Shown one piece after another: positions 48,430 to 59,560 of a stretch of 64,000 nucleotides of DNA. The translations under genes and the position numbers were made by a program. The stretch is from Calliopum simillimum (lineage: Eukaryota > Arthropoda > Insecta > Diptera > Lauxaniidae): contig OX638369.1 in the NCBI GenBank assembly GCA_951812925.1, positions 50,277,061-50,341,060 of the forward strand, written 5' to 3'. Numbering within the stretch: position 1 is the stretch's first letter; each line of letters starts with the position of its first letter. The notes beneath the pieces were generated by a model, which had not been told where the DNA came from, searched no databases, and saw only the letters and a program-made list of their open reading frames with translations.

Positions 48430-50250
48430 GTTCGAAAAAAAATGTTGGAGAAAATTTGTATAGAAGTTTATTACAATTTTTTATATTAAAGACAAATAAA
48501 ACACATTTTTTTTTTTTTTGGTCAGTAGTTTATACAAATAAACCTTTTTTAATTTTTATTTATTAGCGTATTTAATTGCAAACATTTTAAGCTCAAGCCT
48601 ATCAAAATTCGATCTAATTTTGAAAAATAATTAAGGTTTCAGTGAAGTAAGACCATTTCGGTTTTTTTCGCGAAAAAATAAACAGGTACAATAAACTGAT
48701 TCGATTTGCATGAAGCAAAAAAGTTTCCAAGGCATAAAATGCTTAGAATTGTCCAAAACATACGTCTGAATTTTTTCAGAATTTTTGGAAGTTTTTTAAT
48801 TTCTTTGACCAATTTTTGATAAGTTACAAAAGGTCTCAAAAAACTCTGAAAAAATTCACACGTATGCTTTGGACGATTAGCATTTTACGCCGAATAAACT
48901 TTTTTCGTAAGATGCCTTACTTTTGAGTAAAAAAGCGTTTTTCCGAAAGTGTAATTGGAAAACTTAAAAAAATCAATTTTTGAACCGAATATTATCTATG
49001 CTTCACAAAAAATTTATAATTTCTAAGCAACAAAATTTTCCCAAGAACATTTCCCAGGTAACTTTGGATATCAATTCTGTGAAGAAAAAAAAGTTTTTCG
49101 ATGAAAAAATTTAATGATCCTACTTCAATGAATCCTTAATAACTTTTCAAAATTAGATCCGATTTTGGTAAACTTGAGCTTGAAATGTTTGCAATGAAAT
49201 ACACTAACAAATAAAAATAAAAAAAGTTTACTCGCTTAAAATAGAGATATACGGGCCTGTTCCGTAATCCGTGTAATTTCAATTACTTTTAATTTCGAAG
49301 ACTTTTTGATTACTTTTTATTTTCGATGTGGATGTGAAGCCTATTCAACGACTGTTCAAGACGTTTAACTTTTCACAGTAGAAACGCAAACTTTTTAGCT
49401 GTCAGTTAAAAAATACACACAAGTAAACAAGATTTATGAATCAAAATGCTTTTTATTAAATTTATAAACTTTGATTGAGTTTCACGTTAACAACGGCTGC
49501 TGCAATGCACTTGAAATTATAACTGCTCGCAATTTTGTCTGTCAAAATAATGTATTAGGCGAGATGCCCAATTATGGGGTTTCCTCTGATTTGAGGGAAT
49601 TTCAGAAAGTTTTTTTTCATGCTCAGTGCATTTTATTGGGTTAATTAGCTGTACTATTGCAATTTAAGAAATAAAATCAGGTGGCATCCTATTTTCGAAC
49701 TATTCTTACTAACACCATGATATAATGAAATGTCAAATAATTCACACAAACACTGACTTCGAAAATGCCAATTTGCCGACTTTTTACTTGTCATCGGAAA
49801 AAATATTTTTTTAGTCAGAGTTTTTTATTTCAGCAATATTAATAATATTACAATTGCAATAAAAATTAGAATTACTCGCTTAAAAAGGGAAAAACTCTGG
49901 AGCTTATACATGTGAATTTTTTTTTCTCAATTTGATCGAAAAAACAGCTTTAAAAAAGCAAAATTAATTGAAAAGTCGTAGCATAATGCCGACTTTTCAA
50001 AAAGTTTTGCATTCCATTTTATACCCACTTTCACGTGAAAGTGGAATTGGGAACAGGGCGGATAACCCTGAAAATCGAAATTTGTGAATATTTCGAGAAC
50101 GGCCCCTAGGACCTCAAATTAGTTTGGAAAATATGGTTTGCAAAATGTTACACTTTGGCTGTTGTCTAGTGTAAAGCTAATATTGGAATTATTGAAAATA
50201 AACATAAAATTAAATGTAAAAACCGACTAAGTTATGATATTTTAAGGATC
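48430..50250. mobile_element. Foldback element relative, split by an insertion
   Basis: The arms at about 48500-48660 and 49120-49235 are inverted copies sharing 'attgcaaacattt.aagctcaag' and 'aggtttcagtgaagtaagacc'-type text. This is the same family as the interior of 34284-35933. After 49872 the text continues to the shared 'acctcaaattagtttggaaa' near 50113, matching 35712. The outer ends are not resolved. A 630-bp insertion lies at 49242-49871. Confidence 0.65.
49242..49871. mobile_element. 630-bp insertion with 14-bp target duplication
   Basis: TTACTCGCTTAAAA occurs exactly at 49228-49241 and at 49872-49885, and sequence on the two sides belongs to one foldback element. The insert begins 'tagagatatacgggcctgttccg'. 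It has no obvious inverted ends, poly-A tail or coding sequence, so its type is unknown; the duplication length would suit a retroelement. Confidence 0.65.
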
Positions 50251-51769
50251 GTCACCGAGGCCGGAACACCTAAAACAATTCGAACAAAGTTGGCATTCAT
50301 TGCAAAACATATAATTTCCATAGAAAATATAAAGTTTAAGAGACATTCTACATCCTCATTATACTGCTAACGGGGTTGTGTCGTGTATGTAATCACTGAC
50401 ACTTAAGTATAGTATTATCACAGGATAATTCTACCAGTAATGCAATCACAATGTGAAATCAGAAAAATTACATTGTGCGTGTAAAGTAAAGCCAAAGTAA
50501 GTAAAGTTATACTCCTACATCCTGCACGTGTCATTTATCAATAACTTGGTTCCGGCCGGAGCGCATGATTTACTCTTGCCAATTTATTCCATTGTCTTTA
50601 TTTTATCTGTGGTCAGTAATTTGTTCATTATCCCTTGAAAATTATAAAGTGGTCATCTTAATTGCCGAAACTAAACCAAATTTAACTTTTTTTTAGGACG
50701 AAATTGATTGTCAAGTCAATCATCTTAATTTGTAAATAAAAAATTTTTTGTCAAATTGAGTGAATACTTTTGCATTACTTAATTAAATCTTAACATGCAA
50801 TAAACCAAAGTTTCTATTTACACATTTTCTGGAGAACTAGGAAAAAGTATTTTAAACCAACGAACTTTTGGCCTAAATGATCCCAAAATTACGCGATGCA
50901 AGAGTTTCGAAGAACCAATTATATTTAATTGCTTGTAACGTTTGAACTCCTTCTCAGAATCCTTTCCAAGCAATTTTACAATGAGTTGGAGAAATGCAAA
51001 AAATTTCACGAAAAAATATCGCTACATCAGCAAATGCTTTTAAATATCATAATTCAGCAAAAAAAAATAAAAAATCCACTTTTTATTAAATGAAAAACAT
51101 TACACAAAGTGCCTTGGGGCAGCCTAATACCAACCATTACGCTCGAATTGCCGTCGCAGCATCGCTGCTGTGCAAATTCCGATAAAAATGTAAAATGCTG
51201 CGTACCTACATCAAGCAGAAGCAGCTTCGTGGAAAAAAAAAATCTTTGATTTAAAGTTGTCACAAGAAATTTGTCCTTTGTATTTGAAGGACTTAATTGC
51301 ACAAATATATTCCAAAGGAGATTGCTTTTATTTTTAGCTAGAGCTGCCCACAAATATTAATTTTTTCAGTATATATTTTTATGCTTCAAGTCGAAAACAT
51401 AATTCAAGGTCACATTTTAAAACTTTTAATTTAAAATGCTCAAAATGTTTAACAACAATTAGTATGAAAAATCAAAAACGTTTGGTATTTTCAGAATACT
51501 CAAATAATAAACTATCATTTAAGGTCTTTATCCTGATAAAAGTGTTAGGATGATAGAAGTTTTTTGGTTTTTTCAAATTTGTTGTTGATTGATAGCACAA
51601 GTTTAACGCCAAAATTTACATTAAATGAATTATGAAATTTTTTTTTTTGTTTGGTCTTTTTTTTATTTGGCTTCACATTTAAAGCCATACCACATAAATG
51701 TCCGATTTAGTTGCACAATATATTAAACTAAATGTAATCAATTTTGCAATAACCTCCTGTACTATTTTC
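50251..51769. other. Spacer with a small GC-richer ORF
   Basis: 51090-51185 (plus) is a 31-codon ATG frame starting MKNITQSALGQPNTNHYARI and rich in Ala, with GC well above its surroundings. The overlapping 99-codon minus frame (51054-51353) is probably its shadow. Nothing else is seen. Confidence 0.3.
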
Positions 51770-51770
51770 T

Positions 51771-52398
51771 GGCTTTAGGAAATAATGCTTAATGAAATAA
51801 CGCCCAAAAAAAACCGAAATACCACCCAAAAAATGAAAATACGTTATAATGCCGAAAATTAAAGCGAACTAATCCCCAAATTATTTCTATATACATTTGG
51901 GCAATAATCATTTTGGAAATAATGCCTAACATTTTTATTTTGTTCTTATTTTGAGCGTTATTTCACTTAAAAAAAAACGAAATAACGCCCGAAAACAAAA
52001 ACGAAACAACGCCCAAATTATTTTCGTATAAATAAATTTTGGGCGTTATTTCCAAAATGATTATCGCTTAAATGTAAATCTCAATAGTTTTGGGCGTTAT
52101 TTTCTTTTTATTTTGGACGTTATTTGGCTTTTTTTCTATACGAAACAGTCCAAGTTTTGGGCGTTATTTCCAAAATTTTTATCGCCAAATGTATTTGGAA
52201 ATAATTTTGGGCATTGTTTTGTTTTATTTTGGGCGTCATTAAGTATTTTTATTTTTTGGGCGTAATTTGGCTTTTTTTTCTAAACGAAATAGTCCAAATT
52301 TTGGGCGTTATTTTCAAAGTGATTAACGTCCAAATTTATTTCAAAATAGTTTTGGGCGTTATTTCGTTTTTATTTTTGAGCGTTATTTCCTAACGCCA
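51771..52398. mobile_element. TIR element made of GGGCGTTATTTC repeats
   Basis: The ends read GGC(T/G)TTAGGAAATAA(T/C)GC, with a direct repeat TATTTTCT on both sides (51763-51770 and 52399-52406). The interior consists of many copies of TTTTGGGCGTTATTTC: first mainly in complement (GAAATAACGCCCAAAA) and then in forward orientation, with spacers of 30-70 bp. No coding sequence. Confidence 0.8.
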
Positions 52399-52505
52399 TA
52401 TTTTCTAATCAGTTCAGAGGTTTAAATGTTAGGAGCCAGTACGTATGAGGATGGTCAATTTTTGCCTAAAATAAAAATCGAAAATTCGCTCATTTGCTAT
52501 TGCAT

Positions 52506-52568
52506 GTGGGTCATTTTGACCTAAATGTGGGGGGGTCAAAATGACCCACTTGTAAGGGTCTTAGAGGG
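52506..52568. repeat. Perfect hairpin, possible piggyBac-like end
   Basis: GTGGGTCATTTTGACC (52506-52521) and GGTCAAAATGACCCAC (52534-52549) are perfect 16-bp complements with a G-rich loop. Downstream the sequence ends AGGG followed by TTAA (52569-52572). Read from that side it starts CCCTCTAAGACCCTTAC, the form of a piggyBac-type end at a TTAA target. The opposite end was not found. Confidence 0.5.
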
Positions 52569-53039
52569 TTAAAATTTTCTGCAAAAATATACCTCGTAAT
52601 ATCCTGCATGAGTTTACAGAACACATAATACACCTCAAATGTAAGGATCATATAAATAAATTCATCGATTTAACACAAGAATGCGTTATTTTGGTATTTT
52701 TCATGTACAGTGGATTAAAAAACTTCAAAAATCGATTAAAAAAAAATCTGACGTGCTGGAGAAAAAAGACGAGACACGGGTATTTTTTTTTAACGCCTAC
52801 TTTAAGAATTTTTTGGATTTGCTCATGTGTTTTACAAAAAGTTTTAATTATCGAACAGTTTATTACAAAAAAACGAAAAAAAATAGGGAAAAACGCATTT
52901 TGGTAACTTTTCAATGAATTGCATACAACTTTTGCATTTTTCCATCTATTTTTTTAAATGGTATTTTATTTTCTTCACAAATATATAGTCTATGATACGA
53001 AAAAAAAAATTAAAAAAAAGTTATTTCTTCTTGTATAAA

Positions 53040-53400
53040 TCTGCAGTTGATTTTGATTTTTTGTTAATTTTTTCGAAAAAAAAAAAATGTTTTTTTTAGA
53101 AATCAATTTATTTCGCCGAAACTAACAAACCAACCAAAAAGTGATGTGAATATCATTTGTAGGTAATCTAATTACTTTTAATATGACATATAATACGTTT
53201 GAATAAAAACATTGGTTCTTGAGATATTTGTATTTAAATGGAACTATCTTTTTTTTTGGTCCGAAAACCGAAAATGACCGATATCTCAAAAACGACACGA
53301 AATAAAAAAAAAAATAATGCAATTTTCGGAATCAGCAGCCCATTTTACATATGAAATGAATAATGGCATTCCCTGGGGAAACAATTTTTACTCATTTGTT
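53040..53400. mobile_element. Foldback MITE family B, one-arm copy
   Basis: It carries 'ggtccgaaaaccgaaaatgaccgatatctc', 'ttttcggaatcagcagcccattttacata' and 'aaatgaataatggcatt'. Most of it corresponds, inverted, to the left arm and loop of 35942-36385, including 'ttagaaatcaat'. The other arm is not recognisable. Confidence 0.7.
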
Positions 53401-53612
53401 GCATAGTATAATTAGATAAAAATTAATTAAAAATTATTTCTTATTCTTCGCACATGCTCCGCATTTTTGAGAATATAGATAATAAGTTAAATATGAAGAA
53501 AATGTATTTATAAATACCGGAGATACAGCCAATTCAGTAAAGGTACCAAAATTAAGTAGAGGCTTAGAATTTTGACAAATTTTTTTTTTGCAATTGGAAG
53601 AATTCATATTTT

Positions 53613-54906
53613 CGAGGGCTGTTTGATAAGTTGAGACTTTTTGAATTTCCAGCACAGTAACTTCAAGTCCAATACTGCTTTCGTCAACTGTCATCTATTA
53701 ACAGACCACTGTAAAAATCTTAGTGAGCTGGGTCATTTAGGTTATGTTTAATAGCCTTTGAAACAGACAACTTCATGAAGGTTCTTAAGCCGCATAAAAG
53801 GAAATCTTCGATAAAATGATATTGGACAATAGAAGAATGAAAGTGCGTGTGGTGGCTGAGGTTGCAGGCTTTTCTACTGAGCGGGTTCATCACATTTGAA
53901 AGAACATTTGGACATGTAACAGCTATTCATGCGCTGGCTACCGCAATTGCTCACACTCGACCATAATCCGTGTGGCTACTTTAAAGGAAAGCTTAGCGCA
54001 ACGAATTTTTTCGCCGGTTCATTATCCATCATCTCATTCTCTTCAGAAATTTACACTGCTTTGAAACTCGAAAGAATTTTTAAAATTCCATCTACAGTTT
54101 TTTTTAGATCGAGTTAAGTGATTTTTCAGTACAAAATTTTTGACCACTTTTTTTTAAAGACCAAAATTTTGAAAACAGAGGCCTAAGAAAAAAATTTGAG
54201 CCGCAAACTGTATTCTACAGATTTTTCCCTATCATTTGGTAATAAACATTAAAATGTAAAGGCTGTAGAAAAAGTTATAACCTTTTGAAAATGAGAGTGT
54301 TTTTGGTAGCTCGCACATTAAAATCTATAGTATATATGCAAGGCAGGAGAAAATTTAAATTTTACTATTGTGAACTAAAAAAAGGTGCCAAATTACTCCT
54401 GAACACTTACTGAATATGAAAAAAAATGTTTTGTAAAAGGGTTTATCGACTACTTTTTGAAAAAAGTTCGAAAAACGGTACATTTGAAAACAAACCAAAA
54501 CAAAAGTAGTTATTTTCGATGTTCTCATAAAAGGTGAATTGGAATCTGGATGTGTACTGTTTCATCAAGAAAATGTACGGATGCACACATTTGTAATCAA
54601 CATGGTAAAACCCCATAAATTTGGCTACGAAATGCTGCCCCATCTAGCATATTATTGAGATTTAGCCCTCTGCGACTATATCCTCTTTCCAGACCTGAAG
54701 AAATGGCTGGATGGAAGGAGATTTAGGTCGAATAAAGAGATCATTACTGAAACAACTGCCCATTTTGAGAGTCTTGAGAAAATATTTTATTTGGAAGGAA
54801 TGCAAAAATTAGAAAAACGCTTAAGGAGGCTGTCTTGAGAAACATAACACTTTTTGTTTAAAAAATTAATCTTATTCAAAAAGTCTCGAATTTACTCTTA
54901 TCAAAA
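53613..54906 (+). mobile_element. mariner element, decayed
   Basis: The left end reads CGAGGGCTGTTTGATAAGTT followed by GAGACTTTTTGAAT. A diverged inverted partner with ATTCAAAAAGTCTC and TTATCAAA closes it near 54906. The 1.29-kb span equals a full-length mariner. It contains a broken transposase. Confidence 0.75.
53838..54840 (+). pseudogene. mariner transposase pseudogene
   Basis: The plus strand reads MKVRVVAEVAGFSTERVHHI (the helix-turn-helix) and then, after stops and a frame change, MRWLPQLLTLDH (the mariner linker, usually WVPxLLT). From about 54550 it reads LFHQENVRMHT and DYILFPDLKKWLDG. In mariner the second catalytic Asp lies in 'HQDNAR'; here it is Glu. The third, in 'DLxxxDYxLFPDLK', is present. 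The middle section expected to hold the first Asp (around 54000-54480) is not readable. Several stops make it inactive. Confidence 0.8.
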
Positions 54907-55997
54907 TCTTTAAAATGTTTTTCGAAGTGTAACTTTTCAATTGATCTATGGAAAGAACGTCCTGTTTAATTCCTACCATGAGGAACTACTTAGAAAATAA
55001 TTATTTTTCTAACGCTGAGATAAGCCTTAGTTCAATTTTCTTGCAAAATTCGATTATTTTTAAAGTTTTGATTCAACATTTTCCTAACTGAACAATAAGT
55101 AAGTGAAAGATTTATTATTTTTATCAATAACATATTTCAAAACAAAAATTCTAGATTAGTATATGACCCCATGCAAAAGTTGGAAATAAGAAACTATAAT
55201 CTCATAACATTTAACTCAATGTCACTCATACGACACTCATACGACCTGTATAGCACAATTAAATTATTTGTAAACAATATATACATAAAATATGTAAACA
55301 TCGGCGTTAAAATATAGAAATATAACAAGAATGATTTGGAATTAGCAGAAAAAAATATTTTTTATTTAAAGAATTCCAAATTGAGCGCTATGTAAAAAGT
55401 CAGAAATTTCTGTAGCCAATTTTATCTATATAAAAATTCTAACATTTTATAACACTTTCAAATGGCTTTAGTAATGTGATACCTTAATTCAAAATCAAGC
55501 AATCTCCTTTATACAGTAGCAGCATGCCGCAGAGTTGCTGACTTATGATTTTATATCAAAGGATCCCTTCCTAAAGGTGTGTTAAATTTTAAAACGCTAT
55601 TTGATTGGTATCCTTATGTTAGTGAAATTGAATTTTGTTAGAGATGCTTGTTGCTTTTGCACTTACCAATTCTGTTTATTTGATATAATCCAAAAAATAA
55701 AAAATTGAATCGTAGGTCGTTGACCAAAAAGGTCGTATTATCCAAAACCAAAAAAAAAAAATGCACTTAAAACTCTTTTATTTCTACGTTTATACGAAAG
55801 AACGTAAAGATTTTTTTTCTTGTAAACAATTGAACTTGAAAAATTTGCCAAAAAATTGCATTAACCAAAATAAGAAATCCGACGAATTTCACGCGTTTTT
55901 TTTTTTTCAAATTGTTTTTCTCGTTAAAATATTTTTGCTTTAATTTTAAGTTGCTGTTCTTGTTGTTATTGTTGTTATTTGTTGCTTTCGATTTACC
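54907..55997. other. AT-rich spacer, nothing recognised
   Basis: No repeat ends or coding relic seen. The frame 55761-55943 is Phe/Lys-rich and overlaps another on the minus strand. Confidence 0.4.
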
Positions 55998-56057
55998 CGA
56001 CCGATTGCCACCAGAGCCGAATTGACAATGAAAATCCAAAAGAAATTCCTTACGCAT
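55998..56057 (-). CDS. Candidate host first exon, minus strand
   Basis: An ATG at 56057 (minus) reads MRKEFLLDFHCQFGSGGNRS; after one more G comes GTAAAT, a possible splice donor. The frame would otherwise continue into an Asn-rich run to 55767. Upstream on this strand (56060-56460) the sequence is complex, non-repetitive and CAG-rich, as in a 5' leader, and includes a short upstream ATG frame. The start context is weak and no further exon is seen. Confidence 0.2.
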
Positions 56058-56779
56058 ACGAGCGAGTACTTTTATCCAGTAAGTTGAAAATTATATCCAG
56101 AATATTTACAACAAAAACTCAAAAAAGAATCTCAAATCCATGAAAAATTCACGCCGACGCATTGCGCACGGTGTGGTGAGAATCTGCTGCTGGAGAATCG
56201 TCTTTTGTTTGGAATTTTAATTTTTCGGCATTTATTATTCAGCCAACGCACAAATATACAAAACAACAACAAAAAAGGAAAGCTTTTCCTTTTTCCCTCT
56301 CTTTTTGTGTGCAATGAAGAATTTATGAAAACATGTGGAAATATTCGGGCATTTTATTTGGTCGTTTTTTATGTTTCTACGCTCAGCTGTGAAATTGATT
56401 TAAGGCTAATGAAGTGTTAAAAATCGTTTTGAATGAATTTGGTCGGTACGGGAAACCGCAAATTTTAGCGTTGCCAGTTGTTGGCGGCTGAATATTTTTT
56501 TGTTTATTTTGATTTGAATAAAATAGACCCTTCTGATTTGGTTTTGTTTGAAGTTATCAATTTTAATTGCGATAATCTTAATACTTTCATCATATATTAA
56601 TCAATATATGGGTATTTCCATGTAAATGTAGACAAGGTATAGAAAAGTCTCACACTTCTTTTCAACCTTCAGCTACATACATATATCCAAACTAATGTTA
56701 AATTAAAGACACATTACCATTTAGTGCCAAAATTAACATTTGACATTGCAATTGGTTATTATCGCTTTTTTAGTTAATA
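56058..56779. other. Non-repetitive stretch, possible 5' leader
   Basis: 56100-56470 lacks recognisable repeats and is more complex than its surroundings. It could be the leader of the minus-strand candidate exon. No supported gene beyond that; 56480-56779 is AT-rich. Confidence 0.3.
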
Positions 56780-57172
56780 GCCGTGTTTTTTTTTTGACGC
56801 GTAAATACAATTGTGGTTATTTTTAAATTGCGATAACTCATGAACAGTAAGTCGCACAATAAAAACTCTAAGGAACTTTTTTATGGAGAATCACGTTTTC
56901 TACAAAAAATTTTCATTTTATTTAAAAAAAAAATTAACTTTTAGGAGTTATTCTATAAAAACTGGTTAAGGGGCGATAAACGGCAAAAAATCACTTTTTG
57001 TTAAATAACTTCAGAATAATTATTTTTTTACAAAAAATTTAAATTATTTGTAGAGCATGTGGTTCTCCTTGAAAAAAACCCTTGGACTTTTTATCGTACG
57101 ACTCACCGTTCATAAGTTATCGCAATTTAAAAATTACCACAATTGTATTATACGCGTCAAAAGAAACACGGC
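56780..57172. mobile_element. Foldback MITE with TA target, 393 bp
   Basis: Starts GCCGTGTTT and ends in its complement, flanked by TA on both sides (56778-56779 and 57173-57174). The arms of about 130-150 bp include TTTTGACGCGTA, ACAATTGTGGT and AAATTGCGATAACT, inverted at the other end. No coding sequence. The 70-codon frame 57057-57269 reads out of the right arm. Confidence 0.85.
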
Positions 57173-57394
57173 TAAAGTCTGCACATCAGAAGAAGTAAAA
57201 ACGGGCAGCAAACTAAAACGGTACTTTTCCGAGGAAGTATTTGAATCTGGTGCTGACGGTAATATGTAGTTGTGATGATAATATACTATCTGTATTAAAA
57301 CCTTAAATAATTTCAATTGCGATATAATAGACTTAGTTGATAAATTATTAAATTTTGATTTAACTTTGGTTCCTGTGCATAAAAGTCTGAAATA

Positions 57395-58498
57395 AGGACT
57401 GCCTCAGAAAAATTTGATACTTTTATTCCTTAAGATTATGATTTACCTGATGATCGTGCAGGTCGAAATATGGGTGCTATTTTTTCTATATAACACGACG
57501 ATTACAAAAATATAAAAAATTATAGAAAGGGTCAACTTATTACGCGGAAAAAAGGTTCAGGTAGAGAAGCCAGTATTGACCCACAGTTGGTGAAAAAGGT
57601 GAAGCGCCTTTTTCAGCAGAATCCTAACTCTTCAGAACGAGATATAGCTGCTAGAGCAGGAACCTCAAAATCTTCTATAAACAGACTAAAGAAAAACTTA
57701 AGCTAAATACCTACAGAGATCAAAAAGTACCAGACCGTTCCCATGAAAAGCAGTTAGAGGCTCAAAAGCGAGCTCGAAAGTTAGATGTCGATTACCTGAC
57801 TAAATTTGACTGCTGCATAATGGACGATGAAACATACGTTAAGGCAGATTTTAAACAGAAGGGGCAGGTACTGAGCAAATTTTAAGAGAAGAAAATTACA
57901 AAATTTTCCAAGCAGTATATAGTTTGGCAGGCCATATGCACCTACGGTCTGAGAAGCAGTTTTTTTTGTAACACAGTGCACAATTAACTCGAAAATTTAT
58001 ATTGATTAATGCCTTGAAAAATGTCGTTTGCTATTTATTTGTGAGCACGGGGGTACTGTAATGTACTGGCCTGATTTAGCTACCTCTCACTACTCTAGAG
58101 CCACCATAGAATGGTACAATAGGAATAATGTAAATTTTGTACCCAAAAATGCGAATCCACCTAACTACCCAGAGCTTCGACCTACTGAGAGATATTGGGC
58201 TCTAATGAAATCAGATCTTTGGAAGAGTAAAAGTACTGCAAAAAATTTAAAAGATTTCAAAAATAAGTGGCGAAGGTCGTACGGTGCTGTCGACGAAACA
58301 ACTGTACAAAACTTAATGAAGGGTTTTAAGAAAAAAGATAAATATTTTTATATAAAATAAATATTTGTTAATATTGTAAGGTTATTTATGTTCGTTATAC
58401 AACTCATTAATAAATAAAAAAACAATATTTAAAAAAAATTCATTACGTATTTTTTTATTGATGAAAAACAAAATATCGAATTTTTCTGGGGCAGTCCT
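57395..58498 (+). mobile_element. DD37E Tc1/mariner element, decayed
   Basis: The terminal inverted repeats AGGACTGCCTCAGAAAAATT and AGGACTGCCCCAGAAAAATT (one mismatch in 20) lie at the two ends. The left flank is TA (57393-57394); the right flank is CA, one change from TA. The 1.1-kb length and the broken transposase inside fit a once full-length copy. Confidence 0.85.
57538..58360 (+). pseudogene. DD37E transposase pseudogene (ITmD37E-like)
   Basis: The first part reads KVKRLFQQNPNSSERDIAAR and AGTSKSSINRL, a helix-turn-helix. After a frame change it reads FDCCIMDDETYVKADFK with the first catalytic Asp. The last part is a 110-codon open frame (58028-58360) with WPDLATSHYS (second Asp at 58073-58075) and NYPELRPTERYWALMK (Glu at 58187-58189). 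Exactly 37 residues separate that Asp and Glu, the DD37E signature first described from mosquito elements. At least three frame breaks lie between, so no full protein can be made. The C-terminal open frame is unusually well kept. Confidence 0.85.
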
Positions 58499-59560
58499 CA
58501 GTTCTTCATTATTCTTATATTTGCACCCAATTTTAATTTTTATGCCTAAAAACTAGAAAAAGCCCCTTGTATTGGTCAAAGAAATATTATGTTCATTAAG
58601 AATCAAATTTTTTTAGTTAATCCAAAGAATGAGCCTCAAAAGCTTCATTAAACTCTTAAAAACTTTTATATTTGTAACGCGAGTTACCATGGAATTACCC
58701 ATATGTATGTTAAAAGGGCGGAAGTCAATAACCGTAAAATTAAATGTTTCTATAGCTATGTTTTTGTGTCTACTTATTGGAGAATTTTATGTCTTAAAAT
58801 TTAGAAAATTATTTGCTGGTCAAAAGAAACCAATTTTTTTTTTTTTGTGGCAGTTATGAACGTTACAACATGGCTTACTTCCGCCCTTACAGTTAGCTTT
58901 AAGGACAGGATTATTACAAAAAAATATTACGAAAAAAAGGGAAAATGGGCGGTAATACTAGATGCTTTTGTGATCAGTTATCCATTGCACTAGAGGTTTT
59001 TTTACTTGTTTTTGAGGCATAAAGTCCTTTTTCGCACTTGTAAAACTAAAGTTTTTGTTGATGGTATTTGGTAAAGAAAACATCAGAGCAACTATTGGTA
59101 TGTTTTTAACAAAAAAAAAAAAAAAAACGGCGGCTGAACCGCAGGCAGTCAAAATCAAAGCATGTGAGAAAAATTTTGAATGTAGTCTACGCTGTGAATA
59201 TTTTCAGAGTTTTAAAATTGTTTAATCTAAGAAACAAATTTAATTAAATATGGAAAGAACAAGCGATGGTAAGTGCTTAGTAGTTAAAATGAAAAATTTT
59301 TATAAGAACTTTTTTTTGGTGTAAAAAACTCATATTTCTGACCTTCCCTTTAATTAATATTTTTTTTCTTAAAAATTAACTTTCGACAGTTTGTTTTGAT
59401 GAACAATTCAGAAAGACAAAAAATTTGTTAATACAAAAGTCTTTCTTGGGATCTGCGAGAGGCAAGAATCGAATTTTTAAAATCTCCATACCCCCATTAC
59501 TATCCTTTTAGCTAATGTTTTCATAAAACCAACATTTTTTATTCAAAAATTTTGTCATCA
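58499..59560. other. Spacer with a GGGCGGAAGT inverted pair
   Basis: AGGGCGGAAGT near 58716 and ACTTCCGCCCT near 58876 form a short inverted pair about 150 bp apart, possibly a small palindromic element. No gene is seen. Confidence 0.4.

Noticed and set aside
51054..51353. 99-codon minus-strand frame
   Set aside because: Likely the shadow of GC-richer sequence; no motif and a poor start context.
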